64,000 nucleotides of DNA from Caulobacterales bacterium (lineage in GTDB: Bacteria; Pseudomonadota; Alphaproteobacteria; Caulobacterales; Aquidulcibacteraceae): assembly GCA_017303355.1 (NCBI GenBank), contig JAFLCU010000003.1:1-64000 (forward strand), in the 5' to 3' direction. The notes beneath the pieces were generated by a model. It ran no database searches. It had not been told where the DNA came from and saw only the letters and a list, made by a program, of their open reading frames with translations. The translations under genes and the position numbers were made by a program. Below, in pieces: positions 51,934-61,421 of the stretch (position 1 is its first letter; every line of letters starts with the position of its first letter).

Positions 51934-54854
51934 CAGCGAGGCCAAGGCTCACCGTCGATGTCGCCGATGTAACTTACGATCATCGGCTTGAGCCGCATGT
52001 CCGGGTGCATCACGCCTTGCCGGGGCGCACACGGCTGCGGCTTGATCCTTTGCGCGGACGCCGCGATCTGTTGGGCGCGCTGGCGCGCCGGGTCGCCGCG
52101 CGGGAAGGTGTCGCCGACGTTCGCGAAAGCCCCTGGTCCGGCGCGCTTTTGATCGCGCACGATGAGCGCCTTTCGGCGGAAGATGTCGCGGCCATCGTGC
52201 GCAACATCTGGCGCGGCGGCCTGACCGCCCCTGTCGCGCCGGCCCCGGCTGACGCCGAAACGCAAGCCTGGCACGCGATGCCCGCTGCGGCCGTCGCGTC
52301 GGCCTTCGCAAGCTCGAACGGCCTCACCGAGAGCCAAGCGCTGGAGCGTCTCTATCGCATTGGAGAAAATCGCCTCGCCGAACCCGCGCCGCCTTCGCCG
52401 CTGAACGTGTTCGTGGATCAATTCAGATCGGTGCCCGTTGCGTTGCTTGGCGGCTCCGCAATGCTCTCGCTCGCCACGGGCGGCGTCGTCGACGCCGCCC
52501 TAACTCTTGGCGTCATCACGCTCAACGCCGGCATTGGCGCTTCCACCGAAAGCTGGACAGCCAGCCTCATCCGCCGGCTTGCGCGCCAGACCGATCCGGA
52601 CGCGATCGTCGTGCGCGACGGCCAAGAAATGCGCGTGCCAACCTCGCGGGTGGCGCCGGGCGATTGGATCGCGCTCAAAACCGGCGCGGCCGTGCCCGCC
52701 GACGCGCGCCTATTGCAGTCAGAAGCGCTGCTGGTCGATGAATCGTCGCTCACCGGCGAAAGCTTCCCAGTTGAGAAATCCGCGAACGCCGACATCGCTG
52801 ACAGCGCGCCATTGGCCGCCCGCAAGACGATGGTGCATCGCGGCGGAATCGTCACCAATGGCGCCGGCGTCGCAGTCGTCACCGCGACAGGCGCCGCCAC
52901 CGAAATAGGACGTGTGCGTGGCTTGCTGCAAACCGCGCACCCGCCAAAACCGCCGATGGAGCAAGCGCTTGATCGGCTGGGCGTGCGTCTGACCCTCGCC
53001 TGCCTCGGCGCCTCCTCCTTGCTGGCGCTGTTGCTGCTTGCGCGCGGCGCGCCCTTAAGCGCCGTTGCGCGAAGCGCCGTGGCCCTGGCGGTCTCCGCGA
53101 TCCCCGAAGGGTTGCCGGCGCTCGCCGCATCAACGAAAGCGATGGCGGCGCGCGCGATGTCGCATGAAGGCGCATTCGTGCGCAATGTGAACGTGCTGGA
53201 GACGGCGGCGAATATCGACGTGCTCTGCCTCGACAAGACCGGCACGCTGACACAGAATTGCATGCAGGCGTCTGTCGTGCACACGCTCGCCTCGCGCTAC
53301 GACGTGACGGAGAACAAGCGCGCGCCTCTCGGTGCGCGGCTGGTCGCGAAATTCGCGGCGCTCTGTAACGACGCGGCGTTGTCGGACGCGGAAACGCCTT
53401 CCGCTGGCTCCGGCACCGAACTCGCCCTGCTGCACTTGGCGGCCGCGGCCGGCTTTGACATCGATGAGCTGCGAGAAGGTTTGCCGCGCGTCCGCGTTCG
53501 GCTCCGCTCGGAGCAGCGCCTTTACATGGTCACCGAACACCAAAACGGCGACAAAAGCCTACTCGCGGTCAAGGGCGCGCCACACCAAGTGCTGCGCCTG
53601 TGCACGAAAGTGCGCTCTGGCGGCGTGACGCGGGCTTTGACCAACGCCGAGCGTGCAAGCATCCAACAACAAAACGATCTGCTGGCGCACGAGGGTTTGC
53701 GGGTGCTGGGTGTCGCGCGCGGAATCGGCGACAGCCTGATCGGCGACAGCGAGCCAACAGCGCTTGAATGGCTGGGGCTCGTCGGTTTGCGCGACCCGTT
53801 GCGCCCCGGCGCCGCGCGGATGGTGTCGACATTGCAGCGCGCCGGTCTGCGCCCACTCATCCTCACCGGCGACCAGGCCGGGACCGCGCGCCGCTTGGCC
53901 CACGACCTGGGCTTCTCAAATGACGGCTCACTCGATGTCGTGGATGCGAGCGCATTGCGCGACATGTCTCCGGAAGCGCTCAAGCAGGTTGTGCGCTCGA
54001 CGGAAGTGTTCGCGCGCGTGAGCCCGTCCGACAAGCTCGCCATCATCCGCGCGCTTCAGGCCGACGGCCATATCGTGGCAATGACAGGCGACGGCGTGAA
54101 CGACGGCCCCGCTCTGCGCGCGGCGGATGTCGGTATCGCCATGGGAAAATCCGGCGCCGACGTCGCACGCGACATCGCCGATATCGTCATCGCCGACGAT
54201 GATCTCGGTACGCTTGCGCGCGCACTCGCACGCGGCCGCACGGCGGACGAAAATCTTCGGCGCGCCGTGCGCTTCCTGCTCGCCACCAACGCCAGCGAAG
54301 TGGCGCTCCTCTTGGCCGAGGGCCTGCACGGCCCCGGCGCTCTCGAAACACCAGCACAGCTCTTCTGGCTCAATCTGATGACCGATGTGTTTCCCGCGCT
54401 TGGTCTTTCCATGGCGCGCCCCGCCGCGGACGTCCTCGACCGCCCACCGCGCGCCGCATCGGACGATATTTTCGGCCACGACGAGTTGAAATCGATCGCC
54501 CACGACGCCCTGCGCATGGCCATGCCCGCGATCATCACGCACGTCATTGGCACGGCGCGGCACGGATCAGGTCCACGCACGCGCGGCCTCACCTTCCTGG
54601 CGCTTGCCAGTCACCAACTTGCGCACGCCTTGCGCCTGCGTCCGGGCCGGCCGGTGAGCGATCTGTTCGATCGCCCGGTGGAACTGGGCGTGGCCGCGGC
54701 TTACGTGCTCTTGGCGGCGCCGTTCGCGCTTTCGCCCTTGCGCAATGTGTTGCGGATCAGCCCACCCCGCATTCTCGAGGCGATTACAATCGTGGGCTTC
54801 TCGCTCTTGCCGCTTGCGGGCAAGCTCATCGCCCCGCGCCAGGTTCCTGGCTGA
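51930..54854 (+). CDS. P-type cation ATPase with N-terminal HMA-like domain (CtpH/CtpI-like)
   Basis: 974 aa, GTG start. Residues about 20-90 form a metal-binding-like HMA_2 domain lacking a CxxC pair (VRVHHALPGRTRLRLDPL). The pump core has VDESSLTGESFPVEK, PEGLP in TM4 (VSAIPEGLPALAA), D435 in CLDKTGTLTQN, MTGDGVNDGPALR and LFWLNLMTDVFPALG in TM6. PEGLP and the N-x-M-T-D motif point to Ca2+/Mg2+-type ions rather than heavy metals. The layout resembles mycobacterial CtpH/CtpI. It overlaps the coiled-coil gene upstream and the small convergent gene at its 3' end. Confidence 0.92.
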   Translation: MTARPRLTVDVADVTYDHRLEPHVRVHHALPGRTRLRLDPLRGRRDLLGALARRVAAREGVADVRESPWSGALLIAHDERLSAEDVAAIVRNIWRGGLTAPVAPAPADAETQAWHAMPAAAVASAFASSNGLTESQALERLYRIGENRLAEPAPPSPLNVFVDQFRSVPVALLGGSAMLSLATGGVVDAALTLGVITLNAGIGASTESWTASLIRRLARQTDPDAIVVRDGQEMRVPTSRVAPGDWIALKTGAAVPADARLLQSEALLVDESSLTGESFPVEKSANADIADSAPLAARKTMVHRGGIVTNGAGVAVVTATGAATEIGRVRGLLQTAHPPKPPMEQALDRLGVRLTLACLGASSLLALLLLARGAPLSAVARSAVALAVSAIPEGLPALAASTKAMAARAMSHEGAFVRNVNVLETAANIDVLCLDKTGTLTQNCMQASVVHTLASRYDVTENKRAPLGARLVAKFAALCNDAALSDAETPSAGSGTELALLHLAAAAGFDIDELREGLPRVRVRLRSEQRLYMVTEHQNGDKSLLAVKGAPHQVLRLCTKVRSGGVTRALTNAERASIQQQNDLLAHEGLRVLGVARGIGDSLIGDSEPTALEWLGLVGLRDPLRPGAARMVSTLQRAGLRPLILTGDQAGTARRLAHDLGFSNDGSLDVVDASALRDMSPEALKQVVRSTEVFARVSPSDKLAIIRALQADGHIVAMTGDGVNDGPALRAADVGIAMGKSGADVARDIADIVIADDDLGTLARALARGRTADENLRRAVRFLLATNASEVALLLAEGLHGPGALETPAQLFWLNLMTDVFPALGLSMARPAADVLDRPPRAASDDIFGHDELKSIAHDALRMAMPAIITHVIGTARHGSGPRTRGLTFLALASHQLAHALRLRPGRPVSDLFDRPVELGVAAAYVLLAAPFALSPLRNVLRISPPRILEAITIVGFSLLPLAGKLIAPRQVPG

Positions 54855-55101
54855 CTGGCGCCGTCTCAGGTTTGGCGGTGAGATCCGCCTTCACCTCGGC
54901 GACCAAGTCTTCAATATCCTCCGCAAGCTCGGCGGCGGACGCGCGCGCGCCTTCGTAGAATTTCAGGCCGCGCTTCAACCCTTCACGCACAAGCGGACGC
55001 GCGGTCCTCAGCAGGTGGGGCGCCGCCGCCACCGCCGCAATCGCGAGGGCGCCAGCGCCCACCAGCAGCACAGCGCCCAGAACTCGGCCGCCCAAAGCCA
55101 T
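54826..55101 (-). CDS. Small membrane protein, possibly DUF5132-like
   Basis: 91 aa from the ATG at 55099-55101, which has GGAGG seven bases upstream. One N-terminal membrane helix (GRVLGAVLLVGAGALAIAAVA) then an amphipathic helix rich in acidic residues (AAELAEDIEDLVAEVKADL). Its last 29 bases overlap the end of the P-type ATPase gene. Similar short proteins occur beside HMA_2-type pumps, so a role as pump partner is plausible. Family assignment is tentative. Confidence 0.7.
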   Translation of the reverse strand: MALGGRVLGAVLLVGAGALAIAAVAAAPHLLRTARPLVREGLKRGLKFYEGARASAAELAEDIEDLVAEVKADLTAKPETAPVSQEPGAGR

Positions 55102-55158
55102 TGCCACCTCCAAACCGATCCGGCTTCTAGTGCATAAAAGCTCAAGGGCGCCGGCAAC

Positions 55159-55172
55159 TTGCCCCAAATCAA
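55159..55172. promoter_or_regulatory. Weak FNR/FixK-like box in divergent promoter
   Basis: TTGCC-CCAA-ATCAA matches TTGAT-N4-ATCAA at eight of ten positions. It lies 34-47 bp before the DUF445 gene and 58-71 bp before the small membrane protein gene. It is supported mainly by similar sites elsewhere in this region. Confidence 0.35.
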
Positions 55173-55205
55173 TGGCGTCGCCCGCAAATATGAGAGCAGT
55201 TTTTC

Positions 55206-56465
55206 ATGGCGGATGCACTTTTGAGCGCGGCGGCGCCGGTGGAGAAAGCCCGTTCCCTTGCGGCGATGCGGCTGATCGCCGGCGGCCTGCTTGTGCTGAT
55301 GGCGTCAATCTTCGTGCTCGCGTTGTCGCTCCAAGATCAAGCGCCGGTCTGGGGTTATGTGCGCGCCTTCGCCGAGGCGGCGCTCGTGGGCGGGCTCGCG
55401 GACTGGTTTGCCGTGACGGCCATCTTCCGCCGTCCGCTCGGCTTGCCAATTCCCCACACCGCCGTCATTCCGCGCAGCAAGGAGCGCATCGCCCAGGCAT
55501 TGGGTGAGTTCGTCGCCGTGAACTTCCTCGCGCCTGACGTGATCGGCGCGCGCCTAAGCAATCAGGACCTCGCCAGCGCACTTGGACGACAGCTCGCCGA
55601 TCCCGCGACCGCCCGTCGTGTCGCGGATGGGATCATGGATGCGCTGCCGGCGATCGTTGATCTCCTGGACGATGAAGTCGTCAGTGAGTTCATGCACCGT
55701 CAGCTCACCGATTTCAGCCGCGACGAACGGCTTTCAACCGCGTTGGGGCGCGGCATCAAGCTGCTCACGGAGCATGGCCGCCACCAACCCGTGCTCGACG
55801 CGGCGTTGGCCGAGGGCTGGCGTGCATTGGAAGAGCACGAGCCCGCCATACGGGCGCAGGTTCGCGCACGCACGTCGTGGGTTTGGCGCATCATCTCGCT
55901 CGATGCGCGCGCTTCCGACGCGCTCATCGGCGCGATCGAAGACACCTTGCGTGAGGTCGCCGAACAATCGGATCACCCAGCCCGCCAACGCATTACCGCG
56001 TTGCTGCAGAAATTCTCCGACGACCTACAGCACTCGCCTGAGTTACGCGCGCAGATGGAGCGCATGATCGGCGATATCCTTACGCATCCCTCAGTCGCGG
56101 CGTATCTCGGCGAAGTCTGGCAGGCCATGAAGCTGTCGCTGCGCGGCGTTGAGACACAGAATGCGGCGCGCACCACGCTGGCCGCGGGGATTGAGCGTTT
56201 CGGTGTGGCGTTGTTGGAAGACGAGGCCGTGATCGAGACGCTCAACCGGCGTCTGCGCGCGCTGTTGACCGAAATCGCTGGCCGCCACAATCGAGACGTT
56301 GGCACGCTCATCTCCGAAACGATCCGCAGCTGGGACACCGCCACCGTCGTCGAAAAGCTCGAGCAGAATGTCGGCGCCGATCTTCAATACATCCGCATCA
56401 ACGGCACCATCATCGGCGGCCTCATCGGCCTTGCCATCCATCAGACAACATTGTGGCTGCGCTAA
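55206..56465 (+). CDS. DUF445-family inner-membrane protein
   Basis: 419 aa. Two N-terminal membrane helices (LIAGGLLVLMASIFVLALSL and AALVGGLADWFAVTAIF), the DUF445 signature FRRPLGLPIPHTAVIPRSKERIA, a long helical domain and a C-terminal membrane helix (IIGGLIGLAIHQTTLWL). The family function is unknown; homologues are often in stress loci. It closes the accessory block. Confidence 0.9.
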   Translation: MADALLSAAAPVEKARSLAAMRLIAGGLLVLMASIFVLALSLQDQAPVWGYVRAFAEAALVGGLADWFAVTAIFRRPLGLPIPHTAVIPRSKERIAQALGEFVAVNFLAPDVIGARLSNQDLASALGRQLADPATARRVADGIMDALPAIVDLLDDEVVSEFMHRQLTDFSRDERLSTALGRGIKLLTEHGRHQPVLDAALAEGWRALEEHEPAIRAQVRARTSWVWRIISLDARASDALIGAIEDTLREVAEQSDHPARQRITALLQKFSDDLQHSPELRAQMERMIGDILTHPSVAAYLGEVWQAMKLSLRGVETQNAARTTLAAGIERFGVALLEDEAVIETLNRRLRALLTEIAGRHNRDVGTLISETIRSWDTATVVEKLEQNVGADLQYIRINGTIIGGLIGLAIHQTTLWLR

Positions 56466-56593
56466 ACGCGCGTTCGGCGTCCGCGCTCACGCTCCATTCG
56501 CAACGCTTCCGAATCAGCAACATCTCCATGCTGTTGCGTTCATCGGTTGAATGCACCGTGTCACCTTCCCGGATTGTTCAAAACAGACGGACG

Positions 56594-57202
56594 CTACCTT
56601 TCTAGGTCGAGCGTCGCCAGCTTCAGGACGTGCGCTGTGTCCGCAAGGATAGCGTCACGTGACAAACCGCTATCGGCGTGCAGCAATTCAAGCGCGACAT
56701 AGCCGAACTCGACCGTCATGCGCACGCGCCGCCATATATCATCGCGCGACCGCTTGGGCAGCAGCGGGGCGAAGGCGTCAGCCATCAGGTCCGTTACGAT
56801 GCGGTGCGATTCAAGACGCACGTGCTCGAGACGCGGCGTGGAATGAAGTGCGCGTTCGACCCACACGCCGCCGGGCTCGGCCTCGGTGACGTCCGCGGTT
56901 TCGCGCAGCAATTCTCCGATGCTTTCAGCGTAGGCGGCGATGCCGCCGCGGCGATGCCGCTCCAGCCACTGGCCGAGCACCGCGTTCTGCCGCTCCATCA
57001 GCCGCTCGCCCAGCGCGGCGGCCACGTCGTATTTGTCGGCGAAATAATGGTAGAGCGCCGGCGGGGTCACGCCCGCGCGCTCGCAGATCATATTCGTCGA
57101 AATCCGCTCCATGCCGACCTCAGCCAGCAAGGCGCCGGCCGCATCGAGCAGCCGCTCGCGCGTGGACGGCTCAGCTTGGTCTTTCCGCTTCGGTCTCGCC
57201 AC
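56594..57202 (-). CDS. TetR-family repressor of the TonB receptor operon
   Basis: 202 aa. N-terminal helix-turn-helix ERISTNMICERAGVTPPALYHYF at about 33-55. The C-terminal ligand domain is of ordinary TetR size. It is divergent from the TonB receptor operon with two 16-bp palindromes in between. It therefore probably responds to the compound imported and oxidised by that operon. Confidence 0.93.
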   Translation of the reverse strand: MARPKRKDQAEPSTRERLLDAAGALLAEVGMERISTNMICERAGVTPPALYHYFADKYDVAAALGERLMERQNAVLGQWLERHRRGGIAAYAESIGELLRETADVTEAEPGGVWVERALHSTPRLEHVRLESHRIVTDLMADAFAPLLPKRSRDDIWRRVRMTVEFGYVALELLHADSGLSRDAILADTAHVLKLATLDLER

Positions 57203-57288
57203 CGTTCAATCCTCATCCCGCGCGCGCTTCGGCGCCGAAGCCCTACCATGTCGGCCAGCCGGCGCACCCAACGCCGCCATTGATCAGA

Positions 57289-57321
57289 TATAGTTATTGC
57301 TATAATATAGTCATGACTATA
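57289..57321. promoter_or_regulatory. Twin TetR operators in the receptor promoter
   Basis: TATAGTCATGACTATA (57306-57321) is a perfect 16-bp palindrome. TATAGTTATTGCTATA (57289-57304) has the same arms with a changed centre. Their centres are 17 bp apart. The AT-rich block contrasts sharply with the GC-rich genome and probably overlaps the promoter elements of the receptor operon, 23-55 bp before its ATG. Confidence 0.85.
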
Positions 57322-57343
57322 ATTATATCAGGGGGTCAGCGCT

Positions 57344-59659
57344 ATGAAAAGCAAGAGAAAATTGTGCATCTCGGCGGCCGTGGCGACCATCGCCGCCGCC
57401 GCTGCGGCGCTACCGCTCCCCGCCGCCGCGCAAGATAGCGCGCCCGCCGCCGAAGAGGATTTCGGCGTGGGCGATATCATCATCACCGCGCAGCGACGCG
57501 AACAGAACCTCCAGGACGTGCCCGTCGCGGTCACCGCCTTCTCCGGCGACACGATCGCCGAACTCGGCATCACATCGAGCGCTGACATCGCCGACATCGT
57601 GCCCAATGTCGAAATCGGGCTGCCCGCCGGCGACGGCAACCAGCCGCTCATCTATATTCGCGGCGTCGGCCTCAGCGACACCAATTCGAACAATGCCGGC
57701 CCGAACGGCGTTTATGTCGATGAGGTCTATATCAGTTCGCCCGGCGCGCAGACCTTTCAGCTCTTCGATCTTGAGCGCGTCGAAGTGCTGAAGGGGCCGC
57801 AAGGCACGCTCTATGGCCGCAACGCAACCGGCGGCGCGATCAATTTCATCACCGCGCGGCCCAGCTACGATTTCGAGACGCAAGCTTCCCTCTCCTATGG
57901 CTCGTTCGACACGATCAATGCCGAGGCGGCGATCGGCGGCCCGATCTCTGAAAGCGTGCGTTTCCGCCTGTCCGGAACGAGCGCCCAATCGGAGGGCTAT
58001 GTCCGCAATTTGGTTACGGGGGAACGCGAGAACGGGTCGGACAGCTTCGCCCTACGCGGCCAGCTCGCGCTCGACATCACCGAGGATTTCGACGCGCTCA
58101 TCAGCGTGCACGGCGGCCAGGTCGATGTGCGCGCGCCGCAATATCGCAGCCTTGGTCTGCTCGATCCAGACACCGGATTCACGACGCCCTGCGCGCCCGC
58201 CGCGATCGCGGCCAATCAATGCGGCAATGTCCTCGGCTATGTCAGTCCGCAGGGTTTCTATGACGGCGAATATGATCAAAGCGCGCCGCTGGAGGTCGAA
58301 AATTGGGGCGCGGCGGCGCGGCTGAATTGGGACCTCGGCGGCGTGACGCTGACGTCGATCTCTTCCTATGAGGACAACGACAAGACGCACCGCGAGGATT
58401 CTGACGCCAGCCCGAACAGCATCCTCCACATCGATTATCGCGTGCAGTCGGAGACCTTCACGCAGGAGCTGCGGCTGTCGAATTCAGAGGGCGGCGTCAA
58501 TTGGGTGGCGGGACTCTATTATCTGCACGAAGATTTGAATCAGGATCAGACTGGCGATCTGTTCCACGATCTGCGCGTGCTCACCCCCGACGGCGGCGCG
58601 GACACGACAGGCGCGACGACGGGCGGCGCGCCCGTGCTGTTCTCGCGCACGCTCAACCTACAAGAAACCGAGGCGAGCGCCATCTTCGGCCAGGCCGACT
58701 TCGAATTGACCGACACATTGCGCGCGACGATCGGCGGCCGCTACAATTCAGAACGCAAGACCTTCACGGCGGTGGCGCAGCTTGAAGACGATTTCGTCGA
58801 CGGCGCGCCGATTCCCGGCGGCGTGCTGCCGCTCTACGCTTTCGACAATGAGGCTTCATTCGAAAACGTATCGTTCAAACTGGGGCTCGATTATGATCTG
58901 TCGGATGACGTCATGGCCTACGCCAGCGTCTCGACCGGCTTCAAGAGCGGCGGCTTCAATGGCGGCTTCCTCAGCTTCGACGCCGCCGAAGCGGCGGTGC
59001 AGGCGCAACCCTTCAACGAGGAAACGCTGACCGCCTATGAGATCGGGCTGAAGTCGATGCTGTTCGACGGACGCATGCGCTTCAACGCCGCCGCCTTCTA
59101 TTACGATTACCAAGATCTCCAGCTCTACACGCTGGTCAATACCGGCGCGATTCCGCTCGTGCTGCTCGACAACGCCGCGAACGCGACCATCTACGGCGCC
59201 GAGTTCGAGATGATCGCGCGGCCGATCGATCGGCTCGACATCACGCTCAATCTCGGCCTGCTCAACACGGAGATCACCGATTTCGTGAGCGCAGGGACCG
59301 ATTATTCGAGCAATCAGCTGGCGCTGTCGCCAGAGGTGACGTTCAGCGGCCTCGTCAATTACGAGATTCCGCTAACGCCTGGCCTCGCGCTTGCGGTCCA
59401 GCCGTCATTCTCCTATCGCAGCAGCCAGTTCTTCTCGGCCGACAACAATCCCCTGCTCCAGCAGGACGGGTATTGGCTGTTCGACGCCCGTATCGCGCTG
59501 TTGAGCGAGGATGGACGCTGGGAGGCGGCGTTGTTCGGCCGCAATCTGGCGGACGAGGAATACATAAACTACGCTGTCGATCTGTCCGACTTCGGATTCA
59601 TCGAACAATTCCGCGGGGAGCCTCGTATGTTCGGCGCTGAATTGCGGCTTCAATATTGA
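57344..59659 (+). CDS. TonB-dependent outer-membrane receptor
   Basis: 771 aa. Signal peptide cleaved near residue 29 (PAAAQ-DSAP), plug domain about 45-170 (IIITAQRREQNLQDVPVAVTA and GPQGTLYGRNATGGAINF), then a 22-strand barrel ending with a terminal aromatic (LRLQY). The IITAQRREQ motif and size are typical of the large receptor families of Sphingomonadales and Caulobacterales that take up sugars, polyphenols or peptides. First gene of a four-gene operon; the substrate is unknown. Confidence 0.95.
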   Translation: MKSKRKLCISAAVATIAAAAAALPLPAAAQDSAPAAEEDFGVGDIIITAQRREQNLQDVPVAVTAFSGDTIAELGITSSADIADIVPNVEIGLPAGDGNQPLIYIRGVGLSDTNSNNAGPNGVYVDEVYISSPGAQTFQLFDLERVEVLKGPQGTLYGRNATGGAINFITARPSYDFETQASLSYGSFDTINAEAAIGGPISESVRFRLSGTSAQSEGYVRNLVTGERENGSDSFALRGQLALDITEDFDALISVHGGQVDVRAPQYRSLGLLDPDTGFTTPCAPAAIAANQCGNVLGYVSPQGFYDGEYDQSAPLEVENWGAAARLNWDLGGVTLTSISSYEDNDKTHREDSDASPNSILHIDYRVQSETFTQELRLSNSEGGVNWVAGLYYLHEDLNQDQTGDLFHDLRVLTPDGGADTTGATTGGAPVLFSRTLNLQETEASAIFGQADFELTDTLRATIGGRYNSERKTFTAVAQLEDDFVDGAPIPGGVLPLYAFDNEASFENVSFKLGLDYDLSDDVMAYASVSTGFKSGGFNGGFLSFDAAEAAVQAQPFNEETLTAYEIGLKSMLFDGRMRFNAAAFYYDYQDLQLYTLVNTGAIPLVLLDNAANATIYGAEFEMIARPIDRLDITLNLGLLNTEITDFVSAGTDYSSNQLALSPEVTFSGLVNYEIPLTPGLALAVQPSFSYRSSQFFSADNNPLLQQDGYWLFDARIALLSEDGRWEAALFGRNLADEEYINYAVDLSDFGFIEQFRGEPRMFGAELRLQY

Positions 59660-60006
59660 TGCGAACGCTGTTTGTGCTTTTCGTCGCGTTCCTGCTGGTC
59701 GCCTGCCAGCAGGAACCGCCGGCGCAATCGCTGACGCCCGAACAAAGCGCGGCGCTCAGGCCTGCGGACACGCGCATCGCCGGCCTCTACGAGCAATCAT
59801 GCAAATCCTGCCACACGGTCGCCGACACCGGCGCGCCGCTTACGGGAGATCGCACTCAATGGGACGCGCGCTGGCGCAAGGGCGAAGACGAATTGCTGAA
59901 CAATACGATCCGCGGATTCAACGGCATGCCGGCGGGGGGCCAATGCTTCTCCTGCTCGCCTGACGATTATAACGCGCTGATCCGCTTCATGGCTGGGAGA
60001 GAGTGA
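59659..60006 (+). CDS. Lipoprotein cytochrome c5-type
   Basis: 115 aa. ATG at 59659 overlaps the receptor stop (TGATG). Lipobox FLLVAC anchors it to the membrane. Heme motif C48-K-S-C51-H52, axial methionine M90 in GFNGMPAGG, and the extra cysteine pair C96/C99 (QCFSC) that defines the c5 subgroup. It could take electrons from the flavoprotein encoded next, which starts 4 nt overlapping its end. Confidence 0.93.
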   Translation: MRTLFVLFVAFLLVACQQEPPAQSLTPEQSAALRPADTRIAGLYEQSCKSCHTVADTGAPLTGDRTQWDARWRKGEDELLNNTIRGFNGMPAGGQCFSCSPDDYNALIRFMAGRE

Positions 60007-61421
60007 TGAATAAATGGACGCGGCGCGGTCTGCTCGCCGCTGGCGGGGTCGCCGGCGTCGGCGTCGTTGGAGCGGGCGGCGTCGCCGGGCGCAATTTTCT
60101 GCGTGATCGCGAACCGCTAGCGCCAGCTGCGCAAGACGCGGAAGGGCGCCTGCTGTGGAGCAATTGGTCGGGCGTGGCCCACGCCTACCCGGCCGCGCGC
60201 ACTGCGCCGCAAAGTGAAGACGAACTCTCTGAAATTCTCAGGATTTCGCCGGGGCCGATCCGTCCGGTCGGTTCGGGTCACAGCTTCACCGCGCTGGTGC
60301 CGAGCGAAGGCACGCTGCTGACGCTCGACAACATGACCGGGCTCGTCAGCCACGATCCCGCGACGCATCGCGCGACAGTGCGCGCCGGCACGCGGCTCGC
60401 CGATCTTGGCCCCGCGCTCGCCGCCATCGGCCAGGAAATGGTGAACCTGCCCGACATCAACAAACAATCCGTCGCCGGCGCGATCTCGACCGGAACGCAC
60501 GGCACCGGGCGCGGCATTCAAGCGGTGCACGGATCAATTGTAGCCATGCGGATCGCCACGCCGTCCGGTGAGATTATCGATTGCGACCGCCAGACGCGTC
60601 CAGAAGTCTTCGACGCCGCCCGTGTTGGCCTGGGCGCCTTCGGCGTGGTCACCCAAGTCACGCTTCAGAACCAGCCGCTCAACCGCATCGTCAAGCGAGT
60701 CGCGGTGCAGCCGACCGAGGAGGTGATCGAGGCTTGGCCCGCGCTGCGCCAACAGCACCGCAACGTCGAATTCTACGTGCTACCCTTCACCGATCATTCG
60801 GTGACGATCACCAATGACGTCACCGACTTGCCGGTCAGGCCGCGCGGCCCCGACGTCGACACGGAAACGCTGATGGCGCTCAAGCAGCTGCGCGACTGGT
60901 TTGAGTTCACGCCATCGCTGCGACGGCGCATCGCCGCGGCGGAACTCGCCAAGATCCCGCCGGAGGAAGTGGTCGATGAAGGCTGGAAGCTGCTTTCGAA
61001 CGAGCGGCCGGTGCGCTTCAACGAAATTGAATATCACCTGCCGATCGACGCCCAGATTCCCGCGCTACGCGAGGTGCTGAACGCGATCGAAACGCATCGC
61101 AAGGACGTGTTCTTCCCCATTGAGGTACGCGTGATCGCACCCGACGACGCCTGGCTTTCGCCTTTCCATCAGCGCGAAAGCGGATCGATCGCGGTCCATG
61201 CCTATTACCGGGAGGATTATGATTTCTTCTTCTCCATGGTGGAGCCGATCTTCCGCCGTCATGACGGGCGCCCGCACTGGGGCAAGTTGCACAGCCTGAA
61301 GGCGCGCGATCTCGCTGAGCTCTATCCGCGCTGGGCGGATGCAGCCGAAGTGCGCCGCGCGCTCGATCCGCAAGGGCGGATGCTCAACGATTATTTGCAG
61401 GGGATCTTCCTCGATGACTGA
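60006..61421 (+). CDS. Tat-exported FAD-linked oxidoreductase of the aldonolactone oxidase family
   Basis: 471 aa from the ATG at 60006, whose first base is the last of the cytochrome stop. The N-terminus has the Tat motif TRRGLLAAGG. The FAD_binding_4 domain has PVGSGHSFTALV with H92, the histidine that carries covalent FAD in related oxidases, and SVAGAISTGTHGTG. The ALO domain follows (about 250-470). Family members oxidise L-gulono- or D-arabinono-lactones or aldoses. The neighbouring cytochrome suggests it works as a periplasmic dehydrogenase rather than an oxygen-using oxidase. Confidence 0.9.
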   Translation: MNKWTRRGLLAAGGVAGVGVVGAGGVAGRNFLRDREPLAPAAQDAEGRLLWSNWSGVAHAYPAARTAPQSEDELSEILRISPGPIRPVGSGHSFTALVPSEGTLLTLDNMTGLVSHDPATHRATVRAGTRLADLGPALAAIGQEMVNLPDINKQSVAGAISTGTHGTGRGIQAVHGSIVAMRIATPSGEIIDCDRQTRPEVFDAARVGLGAFGVVTQVTLQNQPLNRIVKRVAVQPTEEVIEAWPALRQQHRNVEFYVLPFTDHSVTITNDVTDLPVRPRGPDVDTETLMALKQLRDWFEFTPSLRRRIAAAELAKIPPEEVVDEGWKLLSNERPVRFNEIEYHLPIDAQIPALREVLNAIETHRKDVFFPIEVRVIAPDDAWLSPFHQRESGSIAVHAYYREDYDFFFSMVEPIFRRHDGRPHWGKLHSLKARDLAELYPRWADAAEVRRALDPQGRMLNDYLQGIFLDD

